Assembly: GCF_009651005.1 (NCBI RefSeq)
Contig: NZ_WHVW01000015.1
Span: forward strand, 21,304-85,303
DNA from: Sporosarcina obsidiansis
GTDB lineage: Bacteria > Bacillota > Bacilli > Bacillales_A > Planococcaceae
Direction: 5' to 3'
DNA length: 64,000 bases
Shown here: positions 35,227-45,814 of the stretch, one piece after another
Numbering within the stretch: the stretch's first letter is position 1
Layout of the letters: every line of letters begins with the position of its first letter
Made by a program: the position numbers and the translations under genes
The notes under the pieces: generated by a model
What the model saw: the letters and a program-made list of their open reading frames with translations, nothing else
Databases searched by the model: none
Told to the model about the DNA's origin: nothing

Positions 35227-35832
35227 ATGGAAGATCTTTCTCGTCACATCGTCATCCAGTTCGGCGATGTACAGGAGAAAGTCTTCCATTTCTTTTTGAC
35301 CATTTTCAACGGCCTTGTCTGCAGCAGCCAAAAATTCTAAATGCGAAGTAGATTCCACAGCAATTTGAGTCGCTTGTTTCGTTTCGTCAACTGTCTGAAC
35401 TACTGGTTCTTCCGTCGAAATAGGCTCTTCTAGTAAAGCGGCTGCATCCTCTAAATGTACTGCCCATTCTAAACGCAAACCTCCATCTTCAAGCTGTTCG
35501 GCGCGTACTTCTTTAACCTGTAGATCAAGTGAACCTGCAATATCTGATGGTAAATCCACATTCAACGGAACGGCATACTCAAAATACCCTTTGCCATTTT
35601 CTACTTCCACATCATCAATGACCAATCGATCCTCTTTAGACGACTCAACAGGCTTGTCTTGGTCAAATAAGACATTTGCAGCAATATGATAAATACCCTG
35701 TAAACGGATCGCATCTTCCGTTCGATCCTCCGTAAAACCAGGCGTCACCTTTAGTTCAGCAGCTTCTGAAAAAGCACCATACTCAGCAGGAAAATAAAAT
35801 GTTTCGTGTAATTTCCATTCATGTGTAGTCAA
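35173..35832 (-). CDS. SpoVID N-terminal-domain protein lacking LysM
   Basis: The 219-residue protein matches the beta-rich N-terminal domain of SpoVID in pattern (RLQGIYHIAANVLFDQDK, then RLVIDDVEVENGKGYFEYAV), the part that starts spore encasement by binding coat proteins. The acidic spacer and C-terminal LysM of the full-length protein (about 575 residues in B. subtilis) are absent; it ends EAERQTSEETE. Position between valS and hemL is that of spoVID, though the neighbouring ysxE is missing. The start is TTG 35832, 9 bases after AAGGAG. Confidence 0.75.
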   Translation of the reverse strand: MTTHEWKLHETFYFPAEYGAFSEAAELKVTPGFTEDRTEDAIRLQGIYHIAANVLFDQDKPVESSKEDRLVIDDVEVENGKGYFEYAVPLNVDLPSDIAGSLDLQVKEVRAEQLEDGGLRLEWAVHLEDAAALLEEPISTEEPVVQTVDETKQATQIAVESTSHLEFLAAADKAVENGQKEMEDFLLYIAELDDDVTRKIFHSNNVFIEAERQTSEETE

Positions 35833-35957
35833 TCCGCTTCACTCCTTTTCTTAACTCAGGCTACTATATGAAATTACTGAAGCGATTAGAAGTAGTACCG
35901 TTGTAATACATTAAAAAAGGTAGAGGGAATTTTTCCGTGTCATCGAACTATTTGTCC

Positions 35958-36104
35958 AACGCGCCAAAAACTCCGACAACCGCTCCAAACTCTACAATGA
36001 ACGAGCCATTCCACTATGTTACCGAGCCAAAGTCAACGCTTACCGAGCGTATGTCCTGTTGATCCGAGCGAAACACTCAACAGACCGAGCTATTCGCTCC
36101 TATC
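35958..36104. repeat. 21-bp degenerate tandem repeat array C (7 units)
   Basis: Seven 21-base units start at 35958, 35979, 36000, 36021, 36042, 36063 and 36084. They begin AACGCGC, ACCGCTC, AACGAGC, ACCGAGC, ACCGAGC, TCCGAGC and ACCGAGC, often followed by CAAA. The array fills much of 35833-36126 between hemL and the spoVID-like gene. One plus-strand frame stays open through all units (Arg-Ala-Lys-type heptads). Confidence 0.88.
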
Positions 36105-36126
36105 TTGGTCTGCACTTATCGTACAC

Positions 36127-36160
36127 GCAAAAAAACGCTGAGCGAAGTTCACTCAGCGTT
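36127..36160 (-). terminator. Terminator of hemL
   Basis: A perfect 9-bp stem (36134-36142 with 36152-36160) is followed by TTTTTTT on the minus strand, 14 bases beyond hemL. Confidence 0.92.
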
Positions 36161-36173
36161 CTACATAACATCT

Positions 36174-37469
36174 TTATGATCTTTTCAACTTCCCAAATAC
36201 CGTATGGAAAGCCTCTACCGTTTTCGCAATATGCTCTTCCGTATGAGCCGCAGACAAGAACATACCTTCGAACTGGGAAGGCGGCAAGAAAATGCCTTCT
36301 TCAGCCATCAAACGATAGTATTCCGCAAATAGCTCCAAATCAGACGTTTTAGCTTGCTCATAATCGTAGACACGTTCATTGGTGAAGAAGAATCCAATCA
36401 TCGAGCCTGCACGATTAACTGTATGTGGAATGCCATTCGCCGATGCAGCTTCCCGGAAACCTGCCTCTAATTGATCGCCCAATTGAATAAAACGATCATA
36501 TGATTGCGGAGTCAATTTTTTCAATGTCTCAATCCCCGCAGTCATGGCAAGTGGATTCCCAGACAACGTACCTGCCTGATAGACCGTTCCAGCAGGTGCG
36601 ATGTTCTCCATGATTTCACGTTTCCCACCATACGCACCGACTGGCAATCCGCCACCGATTACTTTACCAAGACATGTCAAATCAGGAGAAATACCAAAAT
36701 GACCTTGCGCACAATTATATCCTACACGGAAACCTGTCATGACTTCATCAAAAATCAATAATGTACCATTCGCAGTCGTCAGTTCACGCAAGCCTTCAAG
36801 GAAACCTGGTTCTGGAGCGACTACTCCCATATTACCGGCTACTGGCTCCACAATGACTCCAGCCAAATCATCTCCAAATTGCTCGAATGCCGCTTTAACA
36901 CTTTCCAAGTCATTATAAGCTACTGTAATCGTATTTTGTGCAATCGATTCAGGAACACCCGGACTATCCGGCAAACCTAATGTTGCCACACCAGACCCCG
37001 CTTTGATCAATAAAGAGTCACCATGCCCATGATAGCAACCTTCGAACTTTAAGATTTTATTGCGTCCTGTGTAGCCACGCGCCAAGCGAAGCGCACTCAT
37101 TGTCGCTTCTGTACCTGAAGATACCATGCGCACCATTTCAATGGATGGCACACGATCAATGACGATTTCTGCGAGTTCATTCTCGACTAACGTAGGCGCA
37201 CCAAAGCTTGTCCCCGTTTCGGCAACTTTCTGAATTGCCGACACAACATCTGGATCGGTATGTCCTAAAATGAGGGGTCCCCATGATAGAACATAATCGA
37301 TATATTCATTGCCATCAATGTCCTTGATGATCGCGCCTTTTCCACTCTCCATGAAGATTGGGTCCATATTTACAGATTTAAATGCCCGAACAGGTGAATT
37401 GACTCCGCCCGGCAATAAATCGACAGCTTTCTTGAATGCTTGTTCAGATTTCGTATAAGTTCTTCCCAA
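36174..37469 (-). CDS. hemL: Glutamate-1-semialdehyde 2,1-aminomutase
   Basis: This PLP enzyme forms 5-aminolevulinate in the C5 heme pathway. The 431-residue protein has [20 protein letters not shown] (phosphate binding), [10 protein letters not shown] and the PLP lysine in [17 protein letters not shown] (Lys269). The start is a TTG at 37469 with GGAGG in the hemB stop region. It is the last gene of hemX-hemC-hemD-hemB-hemL. Confidence 0.97.
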   Translation of the reverse strand: MGRTYTKSEQAFKKAVDLLPGGVNSPVRAFKSVNMDPIFMESGKGAIIKDIDGNEYIDYVLSWGPLILGHTDPDVVSAIQKVAETGTSFGAPTLVENELAEIVIDRVPSIEMVRMVSSGTEATMSALRLARGYTGRNKILKFEGCYHGHGDSLLIKAGSGVATLGLPDSPGVPESIAQNTITVAYNDLESVKAAFEQFGDDLAGVIVEPVAGNMGVVAPEPGFLEGLRELTTANGTLLIFDEVMTGFRVGYNCAQGHFGISPDLTCLGKVIGGGLPVGAYGGKREIMENIAPAGTVYQAGTLSGNPLAMTAGIETLKKLTPQSYDRFIQLGDQLEAGFREAASANGIPHTVNRAGSMIGFFFTNERVYDYEQAKTSDLELFAEYYRLMAEEGIFLPPSQFEGMFLSAAHTEEHIAKTVEAFHTVFGKLKRS

Positions 37470-38450
37470 TTAGTTCTCCTCCAGCCAGCGAGCAGCGTCT
37501 TTTGCATGATACGTCATAATAATGTCTGCGCCTGCACGCTTCATACTTGTCAACGTTTCTAAAACAATTTTCTTCTCATCGACCCAGCCATTTTGAGCGG
37601 CTGCTTTTACCATCGCATATTCGCCGCTGACGTTATACGCTACAACTGGCAACAATACATGGTTTTTCACGTCGCGAATAATATCTAAATAAGATAATGC
37701 GGGTTTCACGATCAAAAAGTCGGCACCTTCTAAAATATCAGATTCCGCTTCTCGCATCGCTTCCATTCGGTTCGCTGGATCCATTTGATAGGTCTTGCGA
37801 TCACCGAATTGTGGTGTTGATTGCGCAGCATCACGGAATGGACCATAATACGCAGACGCATATTTCACCGCATACGACATGATCGGAATATGTTGGAATC
37901 CTGCTTCATCAAGTGCTTGACGAATCACAGCTACGAAACCATCCATCATATTCGACGGGGCAATAATATCAGCTCCTGCTTTCGCCTGGCTAACCGCTGT
38001 TTTTGCTAATAACTCCAAGCTAGCGTCATTATCCACATCCATCCCGTGAATAACGCCACAATGTCCATGGTCCGTATATTCACATAAACAAGTGTCTGCA
38101 ACGACAACTAAGTTCGGATGACGCTCCTTCACGGCACGAGTTGCACGCTGAATGATCCCTTCATCATCATAAGCTCCTGAGCCAACTGCATCTTTGCCGG
38201 AAGGAATGCCGAATAAAATGATGGAAGAAATGCCAAGATCCACTACTTCATCTGTCTCTTTCAGCAATAAATCAATCGAAAATTGGTCCACACCCGGCAT
38301 CGACGCGATGGGATTTCGTATATTCTCACCTTCCGTGACAAATAGCGGATAAATAAAGTCAGCCGCTTTAATAGAGGTCTCTCGCACCATCGCACGTACA
38401 GTCGGATGTGTACGAAGTCGACGATGTCGCTTGAATTCAATTGGATTCAT
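37470..38450 (-). CDS. hemB: Delta-aminolevulinic acid dehydratase (porphobilinogen synthase)
   Basis: The 326-residue enzyme joins two aminolevulinates. It has the zinc-type [12 protein letters not shown] loop, the first catalytic lysine near [15 protein letters not shown] and the Schiff-base lysine in [12 protein letters not shown]. It overlaps hemD by 14 bases. Confidence 0.97.
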   Translation of the reverse strand: MNPIEFKRHRRLRTHPTVRAMVRETSIKAADFIYPLFVTEGENIRNPIASMPGVDQFSIDLLLKETDEVVDLGISSIILFGIPSGKDAVGSGAYDDEGIIQRATRAVKERHPNLVVVADTCLCEYTDHGHCGVIHGMDVDNDASLELLAKTAVSQAKAGADIIAPSNMMDGFVAVIRQALDEAGFQHIPIMSYAVKYASAYYGPFRDAAQSTPQFGDRKTYQMDPANRMEAMREAESDILEGADFLIVKPALSYLDIIRDVKNHVLLPVVAYNVSGEYAMVKAAAQNGWVDEKKIVLETLTSMKRAGADIIMTYHAKDAARWLEEN

Positions 38451-39213
38451 TTAAAAAAACTTCCTTTCGTTTGGCCAGTGCGTGAACTAGCTCAACTAAT
38501 GTGTACGTTTCAGGCTTTACATGAACAGGTGCTCCTATTTTCAATAGGGCACGTTCCGTCACATGCCCAATGGCACAGACCGTAAACCCTTTCCATGTTG
38601 TCAGAGGTGCAACACGAGAAGCAAAAACATCCACCGCGGATGGACTAGCGAACAAAACTGAAACTTGTTCTTTATGGGTAATTTGTTTAATCAATTTATC
38701 AATTGCACTCGTAGCGCTTTTCGTTTCATAGACAGTCCATTCCGTCACATGAAACGGCAATTCTTCGCGTATCAAGCTACCGGCCAACGACCCTTTTAAA
38801 AACACAACACTCAGTTGTTCCGACTCACTCGGTTTAAATTGGCGGACAAAGACATCTGCGCTAAAAACAGTCGGAATGAATGAAACAGAAAAGCCGAGCT
38901 TATCTAATGCGGCGGCTGTCCGAGTTCCCACAGCAGCTACTTTCCCCTTAAATGATGACGATGTAAATCGAAAACGTTCCATTTTTGATCGAAAAGCCCC
39001 CACAGCACTTTGACTTGTAAAAATAAGCCAATCCGCTTGCAGAGCCCGCTGAAGTTGCTGCTGATCGTCTTTCTTCAATACTTCCTCCACTTCAATAAGT
39101 GGAATTGAAACAGGAGAGCCGCCATACTGTTTGACAAGTTCAGCGGCTTCCGGAGATTTAGGTGTTCCTGTAAAAATAACCGTTTCTCCTGTTAACGGTA
39201 GTGCTTTACGCAT
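38437..39213 (-). CDS. hemD: Uroporphyrinogen-III synthase
   Basis: The 258-residue two-domain protein cyclises hydroxymethylbilane. Conservation is low in this family; SDIFTSQSA-like [14 protein letters not shown] and [12 protein letters not shown] are the recognisable segments. Context between hemC (8-base overlap) and hemB (14-base overlap) makes the call firm. Confidence 0.93.
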   Translation of the reverse strand: MRKALPLTGETVIFTGTPKSPEAAELVKQYGGSPVSIPLIEVEEVLKKDDQQQLQRALQADWLIFTSQSAVGAFRSKMERFRFTSSSFKGKVAAVGTRTAAALDKLGFSVSFIPTVFSADVFVRQFKPSESEQLSVVFLKGSLAGSLIREELPFHVTEWTVYETKSATSAIDKLIKQITHKEQVSVLFASPSAVDVFASRVAPLTTWKGFTVCAIGHVTERALLKIGAPVHVKPETYTLVELVHALAKRKEVFLNESN

Positions 39214-40135
39214 CCATTTCCGCCTTCACTTTCTCGATTACTTCAGAGGCACCTTGGTCGCGCAGAAGTTTCGCCACTTCTTTACCAACCTGGACAGGAT
39301 CAGTTCCTTTCAATGTTTCACGGAAAACTTCAATCGCATCTGGAGACGCAATAAAACCAGTCAATTCGACTTCATTTCCATCGAAAGTCGCAAATCCGGC
39401 GATTGGTACTTGACATGAACCATCCATTTCAGAAAGGAAAGTACGTTCAGCTTCCAGTTCTACCCATGTTTTACGATCTGTCAATTTAGACAATTCATCC
39501 AATAGTTCCTGATCATCTTCACGACATTCAACAGCTAATGCACCTTGTCCAACAGCAGGAATACAATCATCAAGCGCAAGATATTCTGTTACAATATCCT
39601 CGTTCCAACCCATACGCTTCAACCCTGCTGCAGCTAAAATAATGGCGTCGTACTCCATGTCTTGTAACTTACGTAAACGTGTATCGATGTTACCACGAAT
39701 CCATTTAATCTCTAAGTCAGGGCGTAGCATCAATAGCTGTGAACTACGACGCAGACTGGATGTACCAACAACTGCACCAATCGGTAGGTCCATGAAGCGA
39801 ACATGGTCATTGGCAATGTAGGCATCTCGTGGATCTACACGCTCTGGAATACAACCAACAGTTAAACCATCCGGAATAACAGCCGGCATATCTTTCATAC
39901 TATGTACCGCAAAATCAATTTCTTTTGAAAAAAGTGCCTGCTGGATTTCTTTGACGAATAGTCCTTTGCCGCCAACTTTCGACAGCATAACATCTAAAAT
40001 CTGATCGCCTTTCGTAACAATTTCTTTCACCTCAAACTCAAATGGCGCACCTGCTTGCTTCAGTTGATCAATGAACCAGTTCGTTTGTGTCAATGCTAAT
40101 TTACTTCTTCGGGAACCTACAATAATTTTTCTCAC
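39206..40135 (-). CDS. hemC: Hydroxymethylbilane synthase (porphobilinogen deaminase)
   Basis: The 309-residue enzyme has [11 protein letters not shown] at the N-terminus, catalytic [18 protein letters not shown] and the dipyrromethane cofactor cysteine in [11 protein letters not shown] (Cys241). It polymerises four porphobilinogens. The start is a GTG at 40135 with AAGGAAG upstream. Confidence 0.97.
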   Translation of the reverse strand: MRKIIVGSRRSKLALTQTNWFIDQLKQAGAPFEFEVKEIVTKGDQILDVMLSKVGGKGLFVKEIQQALFSKEIDFAVHSMKDMPAVIPDGLTVGCIPERVDPRDAYIANDHVRFMDLPIGAVVGTSSLRRSSQLLMLRPDLEIKWIRGNIDTRLRKLQDMEYDAIILAAAGLKRMGWNEDIVTEYLALDDCIPAVGQGALAVECREDDQELLDELSKLTDRKTWVELEAERTFLSEMDGSCQVPIAGFATFDGNEVELTGFIASPDAIEVFRETLKGTDPVQVGKEVAKLLRDQGASEVIEKVKAEMDA

Positions 40136-40150
40136 AATACTCTTCCTTCC

Positions 40151-40981
40151 TTAAATCCATAAATGAAATTGAGACAATGTACTGCCTAAAAAGAAATTCA
40201 CTACCGTAAAAAGAAATGCCAAAACTGTCATCCAGGCAAACTCCATGGACTGAAGCTTTCCTTTATGATGAAAATAAATGACTCCAGTATAGACCAAGAG
40301 TACTGCAAATGATCCCATAATCTTAACATCCCAAATCGACCAATCGGCAAGCGCTACATAGGCCCACTGAACTCCAAATAGTAGACTGACGAATAATATC
40401 GGAATTCCAGTATAAATGGACATCTTCATTCCCATCATCGTTTGATGCAAATTCGGCAAACTGGAAAATTGTTTTGACCATTTTTTCTTCTTCAAAACTT
40501 TATAAACAATTAAATACAATATCGCAAAAACAAATGCTAAGGCAAACACGGCATAGGAGAGGATCGCAGTCGTAATATGAATAAATAATACTTCCGATAT
40601 GAGTGACTCCCCGACTGTGGACTCAGAATATTTCAGGTTAGAAAATACATGAATCATTAAGAAGGTGAATCCGATGATATTCGTAAAAAAGACCATGAAA
40701 TTTACTTTATAAATTAGTTGGAATACAATGGATAACGTCACTAACAGCCATACATAAAAATAGATCCCTTCGACAAGCGATAATACAGGAAATCGATTCA
40801 TTTCTATAATATATAGCAATAGTATCGCGCTCTGCGTGACCCAGACGGTGACGATTAACCAGAAAGCGATCTGTTGCAACACTTTCTGTTTCTTAAAGTA
40901 GTCAATTAAATAGAAGACAAGACCGAGGGCGTAGATGACGATCATAAATTCCTGAAGTCTTGCCATTGTCAAATCCACCAT
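40151..40981 (-). CDS. hemX: HemX, CcsA-like membrane protein
   Basis: The 276-residue polytopic protein has about eight membrane segments and belongs to the cytochrome c assembly (CcsA/HemX) family. In B. subtilis HemX lowers HemA protein levels. It follows hemA in the usual order. However, a terminator and 295 bases separate the two here, so it may start its own transcript. Within 40982-41220 I see no convincing promoter. Confidence 0.9.
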   Translation of the reverse strand: MVDLTMARLQEFMIVIYALGLVFYLIDYFKKQKVLQQIAFWLIVTVWVTQSAILLLYIIEMNRFPVLSLVEGIYFYVWLLVTLSIVFQLIYKVNFMVFFTNIIGFTFLMIHVFSNLKYSESTVGESLISEVLFIHITTAILSYAVFALAFVFAILYLIVYKVLKKKKWSKQFSSLPNLHQTMMGMKMSIYTGIPILFVSLLFGVQWAYVALADWSIWDVKIMGSFAVLLVYTGVIYFHHKGKLQSMEFAWMTVLAFLFTVVNFFLGSTLSQFHLWI

Positions 40982-41220
40982 AAACTATTCTCTGCCTTTC
41001 AAGCGAAAACCTCTCTTTTGCATCCAACTCGCATCTATCTTATTGTCTCAAATGAAAGAGCGTTTCTGCAAATGATTGCATCCGTGCAAAGTAAAAAGAT
41101 AAAATCCATACAACTAGTAAAATGGGGATTTACATTGCAGGAGGACACTTTCCATTTCATTTGCTACATCTATACACTAAATTTTTTTAGATCATAAAAA
41201 CGAAAAGCAGATCGACATAC

Positions 41221-41273
41221 AAAAAAGGGGTCTGTATCGTTCTTGTGAAAGAGCAAGATACAGAACCACCAGT
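41221..41273 (-). terminator. Terminator between hemA and hemX
   Basis: A long stem (GGTTCTGTATC with GATACAGACC, one bulge, extended by an inner TCTT/AAGA) is followed by CC and TTTTTT on the minus strand, right after the hemA stop. It should uncouple hemA from hemXCDBL at least in part. Confidence 0.75.
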
Positions 41274-41276
41274 TGA

Positions 41277-42653
41277 TTAGTACAAATAATTTAATTCAGT
41301 TGAGTCGATCGCGTTTGTTTTTTCGTCCGCTCGTTTTTGTAAGCGTTCTTTGGCTTGAATGGCTAGCTGTTCTTTTTCTTTCACAACATCTTCGGAAATT
41401 CCAAAGATCTGTTCAAACAAAGCAAGTTGTTCAGCTGCTTTTTTATCCGTAGCCAGTTCTTTTGCTTGTAAGATCGGTTCTTTTAGCAATTGGTTAATGA
41501 TCGATTTCGTATGCTTATTCAATATTTTCTTTTCCCGTTCTGTTAAATCGGGCATTTTGTTTTCAATACTTAACATCGTTTCACTTTGGATACGGCTTGC
41601 TTTCTTACGAAGTGCAGAAATCATGGGAACGACCCCAAGAGTGGATAGCCATTCTTTGAACATCACAACTTCATGTTCAATCATCAGACCGATTTCATCT
41701 GCCGCACGTTTACGCTCTGCAAGATTCGCTTCTACAATTCCTTGCAAATCGTCAATATCGTAAAGGAACATATTGGCCAAGTCACCGATTTTTGGATCTA
41801 GATCCCGCGGAACTGCGATGTCTACCAAAAATAATGGTTTACCTTTACGTAATTTCTCCACGAACTGCATCAACTCAAAATCGATGACATAGTCTGTTGA
41901 ACCAGTAGAGCTAATCAGAATATCAGCTTCCAGCAATAAACATTGCAGTTCTTGCATAGATTTAGCTTCCCCATCAAACTTCGCCGCCAATAGTTCTGCT
42001 TTAGAAAATGTTCGATTGATCACTGTGATCTTGCCAACGCCGCTACCCTGCAAGTTCTTAACTGCCAACTCGCCCATTTTCCCCGCACCTAGAATGGCGA
42101 TATGCTTATGTTTTAGTGAACCAAAAATTTTCTTTCCAAGTTCCACCGCAGCATAAGAAACCGACACCGCATTTTCACCGATCGCTGTTTCAGAGTGTGC
42201 TTTTTTGGCTGTAGTAATAGCTTGTTTGAATAATTCGTTGAAAATCGTACCTGTAGTACCGATTTCCTGTGCAGTTAGAAAGCTGCTTCGGACTTGTCCT
42301 AAAATCTGCGTTTCACCTAATACCATGGAATCGATTCCAGCAGCAACACGCAATAAGTGTTCCACCGCGCCATCCTCTTCATGAATGATTAAATGGCTTG
42401 AGAATTCCTCCATTGGAATCGCAAACCAATCAGAGAGAAAACGTTTTATATAATATCGTCCTGTATGAAGCTGATCAACGACCGCATAGATTTCTGTACG
42501 GTTACAAGTAGAAATAACAATATTTTCCAAGATACTTTTTTGCTGTTGCAACGTTTGCATCGCTTGTGGTAGTTCTGCTTCGACGAATGATAATTTTTCC
42601 CTAATTTCGACAGGGGCAGTCCGGTGATTGACACCGACGACAACTGTATGCAT
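41277..42653 (-). CDS. hemA: Glutamyl-tRNA reductase
   Basis: The first enzyme of C5 tetrapyrrole synthesis reduces glutamyl-tRNA to glutamate semialdehyde. The 458-residue protein has the catalytic cysteine in [10 protein letters not shown] (Cys50), a substrate His in [16 protein letters not shown] and the NADPH site [14 protein letters not shown]. The start is the ATG at 42653 ([14 protein letters not shown]). An open frame to 42746 runs through the promoter and is not used. Confidence 0.97.
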   Translation of the reverse strand: MHTVVVGVNHRTAPVEIREKLSFVEAELPQAMQTLQQQKSILENIVISTCNRTEIYAVVDQLHTGRYYIKRFLSDWFAIPMEEFSSHLIIHEEDGAVEHLLRVAAGIDSMVLGETQILGQVRSSFLTAQEIGTTGTIFNELFKQAITTAKKAHSETAIGENAVSVSYAAVELGKKIFGSLKHKHIAILGAGKMGELAVKNLQGSGVGKITVINRTFSKAELLAAKFDGEAKSMQELQCLLLEADILISSTGSTDYVIDFELMQFVEKLRKGKPLFLVDIAVPRDLDPKIGDLANMFLYDIDDLQGIVEANLAERKRAADEIGLMIEHEVVMFKEWLSTLGVVPMISALRKKASRIQSETMLSIENKMPDLTEREKKILNKHTKSIINQLLKEPILQAKELATDKKAAEQLALFEQIFGISEDVVKEKEQLAIQAKERLQKRADEKTNAIDSTELNYLY

Positions 42654-42690
42654 TAGGTGCTCACACCTTTCAAAATCTTTTCGTACCCTC

Positions 42691-42758
42691 ATTATATCAT
42701 ACATAGTGATCTTGTCGGAATATGAATTGTGAACATCGTTTGTCACTAATAATTAGTG
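42691..42758 (-). promoter_or_regulatory. hemA promoter (-10) with upstream 15-bp palindrome, PerR-box-like
   Basis: A perfect TATAAT lies at 42691-42696 (minus). About 48 bases further upstream is a perfect 7-1-7 palindrome CACTAATAATTAGTG (42744-42758). Its centre TAATAATTA matches the PerR/Fur-type box core, though the outer three bases do not. B. subtilis hemA is PerR-controlled, so peroxide or iron control is plausible but unproven. Confidence 0.5.
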
Positions 42759-42792
42759 ATGTTCAACTAAATTCAACAAAATTCACAACGTT

Positions 42793-43374
42793 TTACATCC
42801 GACTTTCAATTTCACGCCACGCTTCTTCGACACCCATTCCCTTTTCAGATGAGAACAGCAATAACGGATGATGCTTCTCCATATTCAACGTAGTCCGGAC
42901 GATTTTTTTATGTTTCTCCCATTTACCTTTGGGAATTTTATCTGCTTTCGTCGCGACTACAATTGTCGGGATATTATAACTCGCAAGGAAATCGTACATC
43001 ATACAGTCGTCTACGGATGGCGGATGACGTAAGTCGACAATCTGCACTACAGCGCGCAATTCTTCACGTGATGTAATGTATTGTTCAATCATACCGCCCC
43101 ATTTTTCTTTTTCTGTTTTCGAAACTTTTGCATAACCATAACCGGGTACATCAACAAAAAATAATTTCTCTTCAATTTTATAGAAATTCAATGTTTGGGT
43201 TTTTCCAGGCTTGGATGAAGTGCGCGCCAAGCTTTTGCGACCAATCATCTTATTGATAAACGAAGATTTTCCCACATTTGAACGGCCCGCTAACGCAAAT
43301 TCAGGATAGCCTTCCGTTGGGTATTGTTCTGGTTTAACCGCACTCATGATCATTTCGACATTATGGACTTTCAT
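42793..43374 (-). CDS. engB: Ribosome biogenesis GTPase EngB (YsxC/YihA)
   Basis: The 193-residue GTPase has P-loop [13 protein letters not shown], switch [14 protein letters not shown] and [11 protein letters not shown] base recognition. It is needed for 50S maturation. The start overlaps the lonA stop by 4 bases and uses GGAGG within lonA, indicating coupling. Confidence 0.97.
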   Translation of the reverse strand: MKVHNVEMIMSAVKPEQYPTEGYPEFALAGRSNVGKSSFINKMIGRKSLARTSSKPGKTQTLNFYKIEEKLFFVDVPGYGYAKVSKTEKEKWGGMIEQYITSREELRAVVQIVDLRHPPSVDDCMMYDFLASYNIPTIVVATKADKIPKGKWEKHKKIVRTTLNMEKHHPLLLFSSEKGMGVEEAWREIESRM

Positions 43375-45692
43375 TTCTTTTCCTCCAAAGCGATATCGAG
43401 TACTTCATGAGCATCCGACACGAGTTTAAATGTTAATTCTTTACGTACACTTTCTGGTATATCATCAATATCACGTTCATTTTCTTTCGGGAGTATAATT
43501 GTTCGCAAACCTGCACGATGAGCGCTCAATGTTTTTTCCTTTAGCCCGCCAATCGGCAACACGCGCCCACGTAACGTTACTTCTCCCGTCATTCCAACTT
43601 CACGACGCACTGGACGTTCCGTTAAGGCAGAGACTAAAGCAGTCACGATCGTTATGCCGGCTGAAGGACCATCTTTTGGCGTCGCTCCTTCTGGGACATG
43701 AATATGAATATCCCATTTCTCATGGAACTCTGGATCAATCACAAAATCCACTGCTTTGGAACGTACATAGGATAACGCCGTTTGCGCAGATTCTTTCATG
43801 ACATCTCCTAGTTTTCCAGTTAACAGTAGCTTACCTTTTCCGGGTGATAATGAAACTTCGATTTGTAGTGTATCTCCACCCACTGCTGTATAGGCAAGTC
43901 CCGTTGCCATTCCCACTTGATTGACTGTTTCAGCTTGTCCGAATCGAAAACGTTTTTTTCCAAGCAACGCTTGTAATGTTTTCGGGCTGACCGTCAGGCT
44001 TTTCTTGTCTCCCGCAATAATTTGGCGTGCCGCTTTTCTACAAATACTCGCGACTTCACGCTCTAATGAACGAACACCTGCTTCACGCGTATAATAGCGC
44101 ACAAGTTCCAAAATGGCTTGATCCTGAAAACGAACTTGAGATTTTGTTAGGCCATGTTCTTTCAGTTGTTTCGGAATTAAATGATGCTTTGCAATCGACT
44201 GTTTTTCCTGTTCTGTATAGCCAGGAATCGAAATCACTTCCATACGATCGCGTAACGGACCCGGAATCGCACTTAAATCATTAGAAGTCGCTATGAATAA
44301 GACATTCGATAAATCATACGGCTCTTCAATATAATGATCGCTAAACGTACTGTTCTGTTCAGGATCGAGCACTTCAAGCATGGCGGAAGAAGGGTCTCCA
44401 CGAAAGTCGTTAGACATTTTATCGATTTCATCTAGTAAGAATACCGGATTGATCGTACCTGCCTTCCGCATACTCTGTATAATTCTACCGGGCATAGCTC
44501 CAACATATGTCCTACGATGACCGCGGATTTCCGACTCATCACGAACACCGCCAAGTGATAAACGGACGAACTTTCGACCGAGAGATTCAGCAATCGAACG
44601 GGCCAATGATGTTTTCCCAACTCCAGGAGGTCCATCAATACACAAAATGGGACCACGCAAAGAATTCGTCATTTGACGCACAGCCAAAAACTCCAAGATA
44701 CGTTCCTTCACTTTTTCTAAACCTTCATGATCACGGTCCAGAATAGCTTCAGACCTCTTCAAATCTAACTGGTCCACCGTTGCATGAGACCACGGTAAAT
44801 CAACTAACCACTCAATATAATTCCGAATAACCCCACTTTCTGCTGAAATAGAAGGAATTCGCTCAAAACGTTCCAGTTCACGTTCAGCTGTTGTCTTTAC
44901 ACCGTCTGGCATATGGGATGTTTCGATTTTCTGTCTAAGCTCTGCTACTTCTAGTCCTTTACCGTCTTTATCACCAAGTTCCGTTTGAATCGCCTTTAGC
45001 TGTTCACGCAAATAAAACTCTTTTTGCGTGCGCTCCATCGCTTCTTTTACCCGCTCATTTATTTTCCGTTCCAATTCCATAACTTCTTGCTCATTGTACA
45101 TGCGGCTAATCAGCCACTCTAGACGATTTTGAACATCCGTCATTTCTAAAACTTCTTGCTTTGCACTTAATTTTAATGGCAGGTTGGAAGCAATCATATC
45201 TGCTAAACGGCCAGCTTCTTGAATGCCCTCCACCGTTTCCACCGTTTCTTCAGAAATCCGCTTACTGTTCTCTGCATACCGCTTAAATTGTGCGATAAGC
45301 GTACGCATAAGAGCTTCTGTTTCTGGATCTTTTTCGTTATCTTCTTCATAACTCTGTACGTTCACAACCGGATACAAATCTGCTTCTTGGTAAGATGACC
45401 ACTGTGCACGTTGGAGGCCTTCAATCAAAACACGGTACGTACCGTTCGGGAGTTGTGTCATAGACTTAATATTAGCAAGTGTGCCTAACCGATAAAGATC
45501 TTCCTTTTCTGGATTTTCTAACCCCAAATCTATCTGAGTAGCTAGAAAAACTTGATGATCATTGGCTAAAGCGTGTTCAATCGCAAAAACTGAACGCTCT
45601 CTGCCTACATCGATATGTAAAAGCATCGTTGGATAAACGATCACTCCGCGAAGTGGCAATAAAGGGATGTTCTTTTTTTGAATAATCGGCAT
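43371..45692 (-). CDS. lonA: ATP-dependent protease LonA
   Basis: The 773-residue protein has the N-terminal substrate domain ([15 protein letters not shown]), AAA module ([21 protein letters not shown]) and the Ser-Lys protease domain with [11 protein letters not shown] and [14 protein letters not shown]. It degrades misfolded and regulatory proteins in the cytosol. The ATG has GGAGG. The paralog lonB, which sits between lonA and clpX in B. subtilis, is absent here. Confidence 0.98.
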   Translation of the reverse strand: MPIIQKKNIPLLPLRGVIVYPTMLLHIDVGRERSVFAIEHALANDHQVFLATQIDLGLENPEKEDLYRLGTLANIKSMTQLPNGTYRVLIEGLQRAQWSSYQEADLYPVVNVQSYEEDNEKDPETEALMRTLIAQFKRYAENSKRISEETVETVEGIQEAGRLADMIASNLPLKLSAKQEVLEMTDVQNRLEWLISRMYNEQEVMELERKINERVKEAMERTQKEFYLREQLKAIQTELGDKDGKGLEVAELRQKIETSHMPDGVKTTAERELERFERIPSISAESGVIRNYIEWLVDLPWSHATVDQLDLKRSEAILDRDHEGLEKVKERILEFLAVRQMTNSLRGPILCIDGPPGVGKTSLARSIAESLGRKFVRLSLGGVRDESEIRGHRRTYVGAMPGRIIQSMRKAGTINPVFLLDEIDKMSNDFRGDPSSAMLEVLDPEQNSTFSDHYIEEPYDLSNVLFIATSNDLSAIPGPLRDRMEVISIPGYTEQEKQSIAKHHLIPKQLKEHGLTKSQVRFQDQAILELVRYYTREAGVRSLEREVASICRKAARQIIAGDKKSLTVSPKTLQALLGKKRFRFGQAETVNQVGMATGLAYTAVGGDTLQIEVSLSPGKGKLLLTGKLGDVMKESAQTALSYVRSKAVDFVIDPEFHEKWDIHIHVPEGATPKDGPSAGITIVTALVSALTERPVRREVGMTGEVTLRGRVLPIGGLKEKTLSAHRAGLRTIILPKENERDIDDIPESVRKELTFKLVSDAHEVLDIALEEKK

Positions 45693-45750
45693 TGAAAGCC
45701 ACCTCCATAGAATTATGTGTGTGTATGTATGTATTAAAAAATCATATGTA

Positions 45751-45803
45751 AGAAAAAGCCGACTACCGAGCGATATATACGCAACGGTGGAGCCGGCTTT
45801 TTG
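45751..45803 (-). terminator. Terminator of clpX (possibly bidirectional)
   Basis: An 11-base stem (45753-45763 with 45792-45802, one G-T pair) is flanked by A and T runs on both sides, 12 bases beyond clpX. Confidence 0.8.
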
Positions 45804-45814
45804 CCATTTCGGCG

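Noticed and set aside
41095..41150. SD-like AGGAGG on the plus strand upstream of hemX
   Set aside because: No start codon or open frame follows.
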